DNA of 64,000 nt from Falsiroseomonas sp051859025 (GTDB taxonomy: Bacteria; Pseudomonadota; Alphaproteobacteria; Acetobacterales; Acetobacteraceae). Below, piece after piece: positions 16,980 through 25,563 of the stretch (its first letter is position 1; every line of letters begins with the position of its first letter). The notes under the pieces were generated by a model, which had not been told where the DNA came from, made no database searches, and worked only from the letters and a program-made list of their open reading frames with translations. The stretch covers positions 1 to 64,000 of the forward strand of contig NZ_JBHYGL010000006.1 in assembly GCF_051859025.1 (NCBI RefSeq). The letters run 5' to 3'. The translations under genes and the position numbers were made by a program.

Positions 16980-18293
16980 TCAGCGCGTCGCCTGTTCGAG
17001 AAACCGCAACAGCGCGGCCAGGTCTTCCGCATTGCCCACGGTCTGCACCGGCATCTTGGTGCCCGGCGTCACCTCATCCGGCCCGCGGGTGAACAGGTCT
17101 GCCACCGTCTCCCGATTCCAGGTGATGTCGCCGCGCGCCAGGCGCTCGGAATACTCATAGCCCGCCACGCTGCCCATGCGCCGGCCGAAGAGCCCGTGCA
17201 GATGGGGGCCGGCCATGTTGCCGCCCTCCGGCGTCAGGGCATGGCAGGCACTGCAGGCGCGGAAGACGCGCGCGCCATGGGGATCGAAGCCCGAAGCCGG
17301 CGCGGCCTCCATCTCTCCGCCCAAGGGGCCGCCCAGGGGGCCGCCCAGGGGGCCCATCGGGCGGCCCGTGGCGGCATCCCAGCGGCGCACGCGGCGATCC
17401 GCGCCACCGGTCCAGAGCGTCCGCCCATCCGGGGCGAAGGCGACGGACCAGACCGGCAGGCCGGGGCCTTCCAGCCTGTGCCGCAGCCGCCCCGTGGCCA
17501 CATCCCACAGCGCCACGCTGCCACCGATGGACCCGGCCGCCAGCACGGCGCCATCCGGCGATGCCGCCAGCGCCACGATCGGGCGCGTGCCCGCCTGCAA
17601 CTCCCGCACCCCGCCGTCAGCCGAGACAATCCGCACCACCCCATCCGCGCCGCCCGCCGCCAAAGCGCCGCCCGGCAGCAGGGCCAGGGTGTTCTGCGGC
17701 AGGCCGAATTCGGCCAGCGTCCGCGGTGGCTCGCCCTCCGGCCAGGCGCGCAGCGTGCCGTCGAAGCCCGCCGTCACCACCACCCCATCGGCGCCGAAGA
17801 CCACCGCGTTCACATTACCCTGGTGGCCCTCCAGCACCCGGGGCGGCAGCCCGCCCGCCAGGTCCCAGACCCGCGCCGTGCCGTCCCACGCGGCGGAGGC
17901 GATCAGCGCGCCGGATGCGGCGAGGGCCACGATCGGCGCCCCATGCCCTTCCAGCACCCGCAGCGGCTGCGCGCCCGGGCGGGACGGCCAGAGGGCGACG
18001 CGCCCATCCTCCCCCGCGCTGGCGACCATGCCGCCGGGCAGCGCCGCCAGCGCATTCACCGCCCCCGCATGCCACCGCACCACCGCCCGCGCCCGGCCGC
18101 CGGCCGCATCCCACAGGATCATCGACTGGTCGAAGCCGGCGGAGGCCAGGGCGCCGTCCGCCGCCACCGCCAGCGCCCGCACCGGGCCGCCATGCACCGC
18201 TTCCTGAGCCTGGGCCTGGGCCTGGGCCTGGGCCTGGGCCGGGGCCTGGCGGAGAGGAAGCAGCAGGGACAGCAGGATCAGGATCGCGCGCAT
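16980..18293 (-). CDS. WD40 repeat-cytochrome c fusion protein
   Basis: 437 residues. Signal peptide (start MRAILILLSLLLPL) with a QA-dipeptide run, then seven WD40 blades (for example GGPVRALAVAADGALASAGF, VWSVAFAPDGRTLWTGGADR), a short GGPL linker repeat, and a C-terminal class I cytochrome c domain with CSACH heme site, AGPHLHGLFGRR and axial Met in PGTKMPV. It is a periplasmic electron-transfer protein with a built-in beta-propeller scaffold; the redox partner is unknown. It converges with the YD-repeat gene three bases away. Confidence 0.9.
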   Translation of the reverse strand: MRAILILLSLLLPLRQAPAQAQAQAQAQAQEAVHGGPVRALAVAADGALASAGFDQSMILWDAAGGRARAVVRWHAGAVNALAALPGGMVASAGEDGRVALWPSRPGAQPLRVLEGHGAPIVALAASGALIASAAWDGTARVWDLAGGLPPRVLEGHQGNVNAVVFGADGVVVTAGFDGTLRAWPEGEPPRTLAEFGLPQNTLALLPGGALAAGGADGVVRIVSADGGVRELQAGTRPIVALAASPDGAVLAAGSIGGSVALWDVATGRLRHRLEGPGLPVWSVAFAPDGRTLWTGGADRRVRRWDAATGRPMGPLGGPLGGPLGGEMEAAPASGFDPHGARVFRACSACHALTPEGGNMAGPHLHGLFGRRMGSVAGYEYSERLARGDITWNRETVADLFTRGPDEVTPGTKMPVQTVGNAEDLAALLRFLEQATR

Positions 18294-18495
18294 GCCGCAG
18301 GATTTGCCCAGCCACCGCGCCGCCGCAACCGCCGCGGCCGCGATTCCGCGCTTGCGCCGGTTTGTTGTGTAAATTAACTGTGAGCAATCCTTCATCCATG
18401 AAGGCTGGCCGGCGCCGGGAGCACGGCCAGGCCGCGGCGCCGGGGCACATCGGCTTGCGGCCTTCCCTCTCACGTCCAGGACAGGAACCAATCCC

Positions 18496-18957
18496 ATGGC
18501 CACCACGGATACGCGGGCAACGGCCCTGAACCCCGAACGCATGACGCTGATGATCGGCATCGGCGCCGCCATCCTCGGCTACGTCATGCCCGCGGTGGTG
18601 TTCAAGGGCAGCGGGGATGTGGTGCATGACCTCTCGATGATCGAGAAGCTGCCGGTGCTTTCCGCCCTCGCCCTCGCGGCGCTGGTGGCTGCCATCGCGA
18701 CGCGCTTCGTGCCGCAGTGGCAGCGCTGGGCCGAAAAGGCGACCGTCCTCGCCATCGTGGTGATCATCGCCTCGGCGGTCTGGGGCTTCGTGGCCTCGAT
18801 CAGCGTCTTCTCCAGCCTGCGGCCGATGATCGTGGAGATCGCGGGCACCCGCAGTGTGCGCATCGACCCGGGCGCGGGCCACATCCCCATCCTGATCGGC
18901 GCGGCGCTGATGGCGTTCTCCCTGCGGATGCGCGGCAAGGCCGCCGCCAAGGGCTGA
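18496..18957 (+). CDS. Small integral membrane protein, unknown
   Basis: 153 residues with about four membrane segments (around 16-38, 52-70, 82-105 and 127-143) and a basic C-terminus RMRGKAAAKG. I recognise no family. The start follows AGGACAGGAACC upstream. The 200-nt gap before it, shared with the divergent WD40-cytochrome gene, contains an AT-rich patch around 18360-18385 that probably holds the promoters. Confidence 0.7.
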   Translation: MATTDTRATALNPERMTLMIGIGAAILGYVMPAVVFKGSGDVVHDLSMIEKLPVLSALALAALVAAIATRFVPQWQRWAEKATVLAIVVIIASAVWGFVASISVFSSLRPMIVEIAGTRSVRIDPGAGHIPILIGAALMAFSLRMRGKAAAKG

Positions 18958-19015
18958 CTGGCGGGGACTGACATCAGGCCCGCATCCACCCTACCCTGCC
19001 ATCCTCGATGAGGGG

Positions 19016-19789
19016 ATGGCAGGCATGGCTGGTTCGCAGGAAGTCTTCTGGGCGCGGTTGACCGCCGCCGAGATCCAGTCGCGGGCCACGCCCGCCACCA
19101 TCGTCCTGATCCCCGTCGCCTCCATCGAACAGCACGGCCCGCATCTGGCCGTCGGCGTCGATACCGTGCTGGCCACCGCGGTGGCCGAACGCACCGCGCG
19201 GCGCCTGGCGGAAGCGGGCACGCCCGCATTGGTCACGCCCACCATCTGGAGCGGCCTCGCCGAGCACCACATGGCCTTCGGCGGCACGATGACGCTCGAC
19301 CTCTCGACCTTCATGGCGCTGGTCGGCGGCATCGCGCGCAGCGTCGCGCGGCACGGCTTCCGGCGCATCGCGCTGGTCAACGGCCATGGCGGGAATACCG
19401 AGGCCATCGCGAGTTCGGCGATCGAGCTGACGCGGAATCTCGGCGTGCCGGTCGTCGGCCTGACCTACTGGCTGGCCAATGCCGACACCTTCGGCGCCAT
19501 CCTCGAATCCCAGCCCAACGTCATGCATGCCTGCGAGGCCGAGACCTCCATGATGATGGCGCTGGCGCCGGATTGCGTGCGGGCGGACAGGATCGCCGAG
19601 GCCGTGCCCCGCAAATTCGCGCCCCCCGCGCCGCCCGGCTTCAAGCGCAGCCGCGGCTTCGACCAGATGACGGATACGGGCGTGATCGGTGATCCCCGCA
19701 GCGCCAGCGCGGCGAAGGGCGAGCGGCTGCTGGACGCCGCCGCTTCCCGCCTGGCGGAGGAATTCGCCAGGCCCGAGCTCTGGGCCTGA
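19016..19789 (+). CDS. Creatininase family amidohydrolase
   Basis: 257-residue metal-dependent amidohydrolase of the creatininase/MftE family, which opens or cleaves cyclic amides. Metal and catalytic residues are seen in VASIEQHGPHLAVGVDT (Glu, His, Asp), LVNGHGGNTEAI (His) and MHACEAETSMMM (Glu). The length is normal. Two in-frame ATGs (19016 and 19025) are possible. Substrate unknown; no pathway partners adjoin. Confidence 0.87.
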   Translation: MAGMAGSQEVFWARLTAAEIQSRATPATIVLIPVASIEQHGPHLAVGVDTVLATAVAERTARRLAEAGTPALVTPTIWSGLAEHHMAFGGTMTLDLSTFMALVGGIARSVARHGFRRIALVNGHGGNTEAIASSAIELTRNLGVPVVGLTYWLANADTFGAILESQPNVMHACEAETSMMMALAPDCVRADRIAEAVPRKFAPPAPPGFKRSRGFDQMTDTGVIGDPRSASAAKGERLLDAAASRLAEEFARPELWA

Positions 19790-19801
19790 GGAGGCAGGCG
19801 G

Positions 19802-21571
19802 CTACAGCACGAGATCGGACGCCGCCAGCCGCCCCGCCGCCAGCCCGGCCAGCAGCAGCCCATCGCCACTGCCGAGGTCGATCCACAGCCCATCCGACAG
19901 CGCGGCCGCACTGGCGATCAGGGAGGAGGCGCTGCCCTGGAACCCGACCAGCACCAGCAGGTCGGTGCCCGGGGTGAAATCCTCGATCCGGTCCATGCCG
20001 TCGCCCCGGCGCAGCACGAAGGTATCGGCGCCCGTCCCGCCCAGCAGCGTGTCGTTGCCGCCGCGGCCTTCCAGCACGTCGTCGCCGCCACGACCTTCCA
20101 GGCGGTTCGCGCCCGCATGGCCGGTCATCAGGTTGCGCAGCGCATTGCCGATCCCGGTGGTGCCGGCTTCCAGCACCAGCGCCTCCACCTGGTCGGGCAG
20201 GGTGTAGGCGCCGGTGATGGCAGCCACGATCGTGTCGTTGCCCTGGCCCGTCAGTTCGACCACGAGGTCGCCGGCGTCATCGACGCGGTAGCGGTCGTCG
20301 CCGGTGCCGCCGCGCATCGTATCCGCGCCCACACCGCCATCCAGCACGTCATCGCCGGCACGCCCGTCCAGCAGGTCCCGCCCGGCACCGCCGGAAAGCT
20401 CGTTGATGACGTCATTGCCGAGCAGCGTATCCGCGCCGACGCCACCCGCCGCATTCTCGATCAGGGACGCGGTGTTGCCCTGGTAGAGCAGGGAGTTGAA
20501 CACATTGGCGCGCGCCTGCGTCACCAGCCCTTCCCGGACATCGAGCACCGCGAGCTGGGCTGCGGACAGCACGCTCCAGCTGCCCGGCGCCAGGTCCGCC
20601 GCCACGCCATTCGCATAGGCCGAGAGGTCGTAGGTATCGATCCCGCCGCCATCCCAGATCGTCAGGAAGATGCGGTTGGCCGTGCCGCCGGCGCCACCGC
20701 CGGGGGCACCCTGGCCGACGCCGTCGATCACCGTCTCCCCGGTCTCGGGGTTCCAGAAGTAGCGGGTATTGCCGCTGCGCATCGTGTAGTCCGCGCCGTA
20801 CAGCGCCTGCAGCGCCGCGATGTCCAGCATCATCCAGCCCTGCGGATAGTCGAAGGTGCCGTTGGTGTAGCCGGTGCTGGTCGTCAGCCCGCCATGGGAC
20901 CGGTAGGACATGACGGTGAATTCCAGCATGTCGAATCCGGCCGGCATGGCGCCGAAGCCGTTCCAGCTTTCATGCGGGTGCTTCAGGCCGAGCGAATGGC
21001 CGAGTTCATGCACCGCGACCAGGAAGGCGTAGTTGCCGAGCTGCGGCGAATCGAAGGCGCTGCGGGAGCCGAACCAGACATCCCCGCCCTCCCGCCCATT
21101 CGGATAATAGGCCCAGGCGGTGGAGGGGGCGGAGGACCGGGCGATGCGGATATCGGCCGCCCAATCGGTCGTGCTTTCGACGATGGCCAGGTTGGTGAAG
21201 CCCGTGACCCAGGGGCCCGGGCTGCCAGGCCCGCCGGTGGCGTCGCCCAGCAGGATCTTGCGGACGGCGTCGCGCATGCTGCCGCCGATCGCCGCATAGC
21301 CGCGGATCGGTTCGTTGCTGCCGTAGAAGCTTTCGTAATCGCTCGGGCTGTCGGTGAAGGCGAAGCTGACGGGATCACCATCGCCCCAGGCGAAGCCGCT
21401 CAGCACCCCGTCCACGGCGGTGTTGCCCGACGTCGTCAGGTGCAACCGCGGGGCGGTGGGCAGTGGCGAATCCGCAGCGAGCCGCACGGCGACGGAAGGT
21501 CCGTCGTCGGCGGCCCCATTATGGGGCCAGCATAGCCAGCACATGGCCATGTTCCGGATTGGCCGGCGCAT
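19802..21571 (-). CDS. Serralysin-type zinc metalloprotease with RTX repeats
   Basis: About 589 residues. An M10 peptidase domain carries VAVHELGHSLGLKHPH (HExxHxxGxxH zinc site) and the Met-turn VMSYRSHGG, followed by an RTX region with calcium-binding nonapeptides such as GGAGRDLLDGRAGDDVLDGG and GGDDVLEGRGGNDTLLGG and a C-terminal beta-rich secretion signal. Such proteins leave the cell by type I secretion; no ABC/MFP/TolC genes are in the window. There is no Sec signal, and the N-terminus has the short MCWLCW motif. The start could be 21571, 21550 or 21544. Confidence 0.88.
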   Translation of the reverse strand: MRRPIRNMAMCWLCWPHNGAADDGPSVAVRLAADSPLPTAPRLHLTTSGNTAVDGVLSGFAWGDGDPVSFAFTDSPSDYESFYGSNEPIRGYAAIGGSMRDAVRKILLGDATGGPGSPGPWVTGFTNLAIVESTTDWAADIRIARSSAPSTAWAYYPNGREGGDVWFGSRSAFDSPQLGNYAFLVAVHELGHSLGLKHPHESWNGFGAMPAGFDMLEFTVMSYRSHGGLTTSTGYTNGTFDYPQGWMMLDIAALQALYGADYTMRSGNTRYFWNPETGETVIDGVGQGAPGGGAGGTANRIFLTIWDGGGIDTYDLSAYANGVAADLAPGSWSVLSAAQLAVLDVREGLVTQARANVFNSLLYQGNTASLIENAAGGVGADTLLGNDVINELSGGAGRDLLDGRAGDDVLDGGVGADTMRGGTGDDRYRVDDAGDLVVELTGQGNDTIVAAITGAYTLPDQVEALVLEAGTTGIGNALRNLMTGHAGANRLEGRGGDDVLEGRGGNDTLLGGTGADTFVLRRGDGMDRIEDFTPGTDLLVLVGFQGSASSLIASAAALSDGLWIDLGSGDGLLLAGLAAGRLAASDLVL

Positions 21572-21868
21572 CGACACGCCGTGATCGTCCGGGCCGCTTT
21601 TGCGGCAGGACTTCACACGCGCGCCCGCCCTCCGCTTGTTGCGGGGCTTGGTCACGGGGCCCGCGCCGGCAGGCCCTGTGTCCCCCTTATCGCCGCTGCG
21701 GGTGAAGTCTTGGTGAACGACGCGCTCTTGTCATGGGATGGTGTGCGCCCGGTGATACCGGCGAGTGTTTTCAGCGACTCCGGGGACAGGCGTTTTCCCT
21801 GCCCGGGACGCGCATCCCCCCCGTTGTGCGACGCCGCCTTCCGCGCTACCGGAGGCGCCGCGACGGGA

Positions 21869-21943
21869 TGGGGCGTCGCCAAGCGGTAAGGCAGCGGTTT
21901 TTGGTACCGCCATTCCCAGGTTCGAATCCTGGCGCCCCAACCA
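21869..21943 (+). tRNA. tRNA-Gln (anticodon TTG)
   Basis: 75-nt cloverleaf with encoded CCA. The acceptor stem TGGGGCG (21869-21875) pairs perfectly with CGCCCCA (21933-21939), the anticodon loop TTTTGGT presents TTG, and the T arm CCAGG-TTCGAAT-CCTGG is canonical. The 297-nt gap upstream (21572-21868) shows no gene. Confidence 0.97.
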
Positions 21944-21982
21944 GTCCTTCTGATCGCCGTCGATCAGGCCGGCGCGCTGGCC

Positions 21983-22423
21983 TCAGCCGCCGCGATGCGA
22001 CGGGTCCGCGCAATGACCGTGGTCGAAATCGGACAGCGTCTCGATGATGCGGCACTGGCCGATGACGCCGCCGGCGCAGCTCATCGCCAGCCGGTCCAGT
22101 TCCTGGCGCAGCGCCGCCAGGCGCCGGAGCCTTGCATCGATTTCCCGGATCTGGCCGATGGCCAGCGCATGGGCCTTGCCGCAATCGGCGTCGGGGTGGT
22201 CGGCCAGTTCCAGCAGCGCGCGGATCGCCTCGCTCTCGAAGCCCAGTTCCCGGGCGTGGCGGATGAAGCCGAGGCGCCGGAGATGGGCATCCCCGTAGAC
22301 GCGGTGGCCGCCTTCCGTCCGCGCCGGCGACGGCAGCCAACCCTCCTGCTCATACCACCGGATCGTCGTGGGCTTCACGCCGGTGGCGCGTGCCAGGTCG
22401 CCGATCGAATAGGTCATGCTCAT
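21983..22423 (-). CDS. MerR-family metal-responsive regulator
   Basis: About 146 residues. The MerR helix-turn-helix and wing are seen: YSIGDLARATGVKPTTIRWY and PARTEGGHRVYGDAHLRRL, then a long dimerisation helix. Metal-sensing cysteines lie in DADCGK and in MSCAGGVIGQC near the C-terminus, as in CadR/PbrR/ZntR types. The start is ATG 22423 or 22417. It is divergent from a P1B ATPase and the intervening promoter has the 19-bp spacer these activators distort. Confidence 0.9.
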   Translation of the reverse strand: MSMTYSIGDLARATGVKPTTIRWYEQEGWLPSPARTEGGHRVYGDAHLRRLGFIRHARELGFESEAIRALLELADHPDADCGKAHALAIGQIREIDARLRRLAALRQELDRLAMSCAGGVIGQCRIIETLSDFDHGHCADPSHRGG

Positions 22424-22497
22424 CCGCCTGCCGCCTCCGCCATCGCCCGGCCCTTGGCGGGCCGCGCGGCTGTTTCGACCGGGGTGGGGAAAGGGGC

Positions 22498-22528
22498 TTG
22501 AACCTCCAGTCGCTGGAAGTCCCATAAC
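22498..22528 (+). promoter_or_regulatory. MerR-type promoter/operator for metal ATPase
   Basis: TTGAAC (22498-22503) and CATAAC (22523-22528) are separated by 19 nt, longer than a normal sigma70 spacer. The spacer holds the dyad CTCCAG-TCG-CTGGAAG. This is the standard layout for MerR-family activation, in which the regulator twists the DNA to align the boxes. The ATG of the ATPase follows 26 nt later. Confidence 0.8.
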
Positions 22529-22554
22529 AGGGGCCGGACCAGCGGGCGAGCATC

Positions 22555-24735
22555 ATGAACGCGGCAACGAGACTGACCTGGCGGGTGGAGGGCATGGATT
22601 GCGCCGCCTGCGTCGCCAAGGTGACGAGGGCGGTGGAGCGGCTGCCGGGGGTCTCGGCGGTCGAGGTCAACCTGATGGCCGAACGGCTGTCGCTGGACCT
22701 CGATGCCGCTGGGCAGGCGGAGGCCGTGGAGGCGCAGGTCACGGCGCTGGGCTATGGCATGACACGGGCCGATGGCGCGGCGGTGCCGGATGCCCGGACC
22801 GCGGATGCGCATGGCCACGGGCACGACCATGATGATCCCACGGATGCGGCCCGGCCCTGGTGGGCGACCCCCTGGTGGGCGACCGGCAAGGCGAAGCTGA
22901 CCTGGCTGCTGGGGGCGCTGGTGATCGGCGCCTATGCGGCGTCGCTGGTGCTGCCGGCCGCGCTGACCTACCCGCTGTTCCTGGCCGCGACGGGCGTGGC
23001 CCTGGTGCCCTTCGGCCGGCGGGCCATCGCCCTTGCCCGCGCCGGCAGCCCCTTCAGCATCGAGACGCTGATGTGCACCGCCGCCATCGGCGCGGCCGTG
23101 ATAGGCGCCGCCGCGGAAGCCGCCGTCGTCGTGCTGCTGTTTGCCCTGGGCGAGTTGCTGGAGAATGTGGCCGCCGGCCGCGCCCGCGCGGGAATCCAGG
23201 CACTGGCGCAACTGATGCCGCGGGTGGCGCTGCGGCTCCGCCCCGATGGCGGCACCGACCCGGTGGCGCCGGAACGCCTGGCGATCGGCGACCTGGTGCT
23301 GGTGCGCCCGGGCGACCGCGTGCCCTGCGACGGCGTCATCGAGGAAGGCGCCACCGCGCTGGATGAAAGCCCCGTGACCGGGGAAAGCGTGCCGGTCGCG
23401 CGCGGCCGGGGCGATGCGGTCATGGCCGGCGCGATCAACGGCGATGGCGCCATCCGCCTGCGCGTCACCCGCGCCGCGGCCGACAACACCATCGCCCGCA
23501 TCATCCGCCTGGTGGAGGACGCGACGGCATCCCGCGCGCCGACGCAGCGCTTCATCGAGCGGTTCTCCGCATGGTGGACCCCGGGGGCGATGATCGTCTC
23601 CCTGCTGGTGATCCTGGTACCGCCCTTCGCGCTGGGCTGGGACTGGGCCACCAGCCTGTATCGCGGGCTTGCCGTGCTGCTGATCGCCTGCCCCTGCGCG
23701 CTGGTGATCTCCGTCCCCGCGGCCATGGCATCGGGCCTTTCGGCCGGGGCACGGCGGGGCCTGCTGGTGAAGGGGGGTGCCGCGCTGGAACGGATCGGCG
23801 CCGCGCGGATCGTGGCCTTCGACAAGACCGGCACCCTGACCGAGGGCCGCCCCCGCGTGACGGCGGTGCTGCCCGCGCCGGGCCGATCGGTGGATGAGGT
23901 GCTGGCCCTGGCGGCGGGGGCGGAGCAGGGATCGGCCCATCCCCTGGCCAAGGCGATCCTGGCGGCGGCGGCCCAGCGGGGCCTGTCGCCGCCGCGCGCC
24001 CGGGGCCAATCGGCCATCCCCGGCCGGGCCGTGGTCGGGACCGTCGCGGAACGGCGCATCAGCGTCGGCAGCCCGCGCCATGCGGCGGAAGCCGGTGTCG
24101 CGCTCGGCGACCTGGCCACCGACCTCGCGCTTCTGGAGGCGGAGGGCAGGACGGTCGCGGTGGTGCTGATCGACGACGCGCTGCTGGGCCTGGTCGCGCT
24201 GCGCGACGAACCGCGGGCGGATGCACGGGACGGCGTGGCCGCGCTGGCGGCACTCGGCCTGCGACCGGTGATGCTGACGGGCGACAATGCGCGCGCCGGC
24301 GGCGCCATCGCGGCCTCGCTCGGCCTGGCGGTGAAGGCGGAGCTGCTGCCCGGCGACAAGCTGCGGGAGATCGGCCGCCTGATGCAGGACGGCCCGGTTC
24401 TGATGGTAGGCGATGGCATCAATGACGCGCCGGCGCTGGCCGCCGCCAGCGTGGGCATCGCCATGGGCGGCGGGACCGATGTGGCGCTGGAGACGGCGGA
24501 CGCCGCCGTGCTGAAGGACCGCGTGACGGGCGTGGCCGAACTCGTGTCCCTGTCGCGCGCCACCATGGCGAATGTGAAGCAGAACGTCGCGGTCGCCATC
24601 GGCCTGAAGGCCGTGTTCCTGGCCACGACGCTGGCGGGCATCACCGGGCTGTGGCCGGCGATCCTGGCCGATACGGGGGCGACGGTGCTGGTGACGCTGA
24701 ACGCGCTGCGGCTGCTGCGCTGGGCGCCGCGGTAG
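22555..24735 (+). CDS. P1B-type heavy-metal exporting ATPase (ZntA/CadA-like)
   Basis: 726-residue inner-membrane efflux pump. Domains: HMA metal-binding domain with GMDCAAC (residues 13-19), a His-rich linker HGHGHDHDD, membrane helices with the CPC motif at residues 379-381, actuator TGES, phosphorylation Asp423 in DKTGTLTEG, HP motif AHPLAKAI, and GDGINDAPAL hinge. The CPC together with a His-rich linker and a CadR-like regulator suggests Zn/Cd/Pb export; copper is less likely. It is probably induced by the divergent MerR protein. Confidence 0.93.
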   Translation: MNAATRLTWRVEGMDCAACVAKVTRAVERLPGVSAVEVNLMAERLSLDLDAAGQAEAVEAQVTALGYGMTRADGAAVPDARTADAHGHGHDHDDPTDAARPWWATPWWATGKAKLTWLLGALVIGAYAASLVLPAALTYPLFLAATGVALVPFGRRAIALARAGSPFSIETLMCTAAIGAAVIGAAAEAAVVVLLFALGELLENVAAGRARAGIQALAQLMPRVALRLRPDGGTDPVAPERLAIGDLVLVRPGDRVPCDGVIEEGATALDESPVTGESVPVARGRGDAVMAGAINGDGAIRLRVTRAAADNTIARIIRLVEDATASRAPTQRFIERFSAWWTPGAMIVSLLVILVPPFALGWDWATSLYRGLAVLLIACPCALVISVPAAMASGLSAGARRGLLVKGGAALERIGAARIVAFDKTGTLTEGRPRVTAVLPAPGRSVDEVLALAAGAEQGSAHPLAKAILAAAAQRGLSPPRARGQSAIPGRAVVGTVAERRISVGSPRHAAEAGVALGDLATDLALLEAEGRTVAVVLIDDALLGLVALRDEPRADARDGVAALAALGLRPVMLTGDNARAGGAIAASLGLAVKAELLPGDKLREIGRLMQDGPVLMVGDGINDAPALAAASVGIAMGGGTDVALETADAAVLKDRVTGVAELVSLSRATMANVKQNVAVAIGLKAVFLATTLAGITGLWPAILADTGATVLVTLNALRLLRWAPR

Positions 24736-24741
24736 GGACGC

Positions 24742-25386
24742 CTATTGGCTGGCCCAGACGATGCGGTGCATCCAGGCGAGTTCCGACAGGTCGAAGCTGT
24801 AATTGGGGTGGGCGGGGTTCAGGCTGGCCAGTTCCACGCGGCGGGCGGATTGGCGCAGCAGTTGCTTGGCCATCACCTCCCCCGCCCTGGTGCGGACCAC
24901 CACGCGGTCCCCGCGGCGAACGGGCGCGCCGGGGGAGACGATGACGACATCGCCGTCCCGGAAGACCGGCTCCATGCTCTCCCCGCTGATTTCGAGGGCA
25001 TAGGCATTGGGGTCGGGAACGTCGGGGACCGAGATCTCGTCCCAGCCGCCGCCGACGGGGTAGCCGCCATCGTCGAAATAGCCCTCCCCCCCCGCCTGGG
25101 CCAGGCCGATCAGGGGGATGCGCCGCGCGCTGATGGTGCGGTTGCGCGGCAGGGCGGGCGCGCCGGTGACGAGGGAGGCGAAGGCCTCCATCCCCGTCCC
25201 CGTGGCGTGCAGGACCTTGGCGACGCTTTCGGTGGAAGGCCAGCGCGCCCTTCCATCGGCGCCGGTGCGCTTCGACGGGTTGAAGGCCGTCGCGTCCAGC
25301 CCCGCACGGCGCGCCAGGCCGGAGGCCGAGAGCCCGTGTTCGGCGGCCAGGGCATCGAGCGCCCGCCAGATATCCTCGTGCCGCAT
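24742..25386 (-). CDS. LexA-like S24 repressor (self-cleaving type)
   Basis: 214 residues. N-terminal HTH (WRALDALAAEHGLSASGLAR, AGLDATAF), C-terminal S24 peptidase domain with cleavage site Ala98-Gly99 (IGLAQAGGEG), nucleophile Ser137 (ISGESMEPVF) and general base Lys174 (EVMAKQLL). All residues for RecA-stimulated self-cleavage are present. It is divergent from the phage-type cassette starting at 25564, so it may be its repressor; similar S24 regulators also exist as ordinary chromosomal genes in this group, so this is inference. Confidence 0.85.
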   Translation of the reverse strand: MRHEDIWRALDALAAEHGLSASGLARRAGLDATAFNPSKRTGADGRARWPSTESVAKVLHATGTGMEAFASLVTGAPALPRNRTISARRIPLIGLAQAGGEGYFDDGGYPVGGGWDEISVPDVPDPNAYALEISGESMEPVFRDGDVVIVSPGAPVRRGDRVVVRTRAGEVMAKQLLRQSARRVELASLNPAHPNYSFDLSELAWMHRIVWASQ

Positions 25387-25485
25387 CGCAGCCCGTCCCT
25401 CATGCGAATCGAGACCCGGATATGGGGATTCGATCTGGGCATCACATCCTAGGTTTCGAGTCGCGAATCAATAGGACAAACATCC

Positions 25486-25535
25486 TTGCAACCCAGGATA
25501 GAACAGCCTAGAAGGGGTTTGTTCCTGTTTTGTTC
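25486..25535 (+). promoter_or_regulatory. Promoter with LexA-type SOS box driving phage cassette
   Basis: TTGCAA (25486-25491), 17-nt spacer, TAGAAG (25509-25514); the expected start point falls at about 25521. There begins GTTC-CTGTTTT-GTTC (25521-25535), a perfect match to the alphaproteobacterial LexA box GTTC-N7-GTTC. Upstream at 25425-25432 and 25464-25469 are CGAATC copies, and GATTCG at 25428-25434 region, which may be S24-repressor sites. No other coding capacity is evident in this gap. Confidence 0.7.
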
Positions 25536-25563
25536 GGGAACGGACGAGGAAGGACCCTTCGAG

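Noticed and set aside
18340..18390. A specific promoter for the membrane protein gene at 18496
   Set aside because: The AT-rich patch is clear, but no -35/-10 pair with good spacing and match could be fixed.
20117..21535. Long plus-strand frame opposite the serralysin gene
   Set aside because: It mirrors the RTX repeats and has no recognisable domain; the minus strand has HExxH and RTX motifs.
21869..21943. tRNA-Gln as attachment site of the phage cassette
   Set aside because: The cassette begins 3.5 kb away with unrelated MerR/ATPase genes between, there is no integrase, and I found no repeat of the tRNA 3' end near 38.8 kb.
22420..24081. 553-codon minus-strand frame opposite the metal ATPase
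   Set aside because: No family features; the plus strand has CPC, DKTGT and GDGIND motifs.
24742..25386. The S24 protein as the host LexA
   Set aside because: Its HTH differs from LexA's winged helix and length and arrangement fit C1-like S24 regulators.
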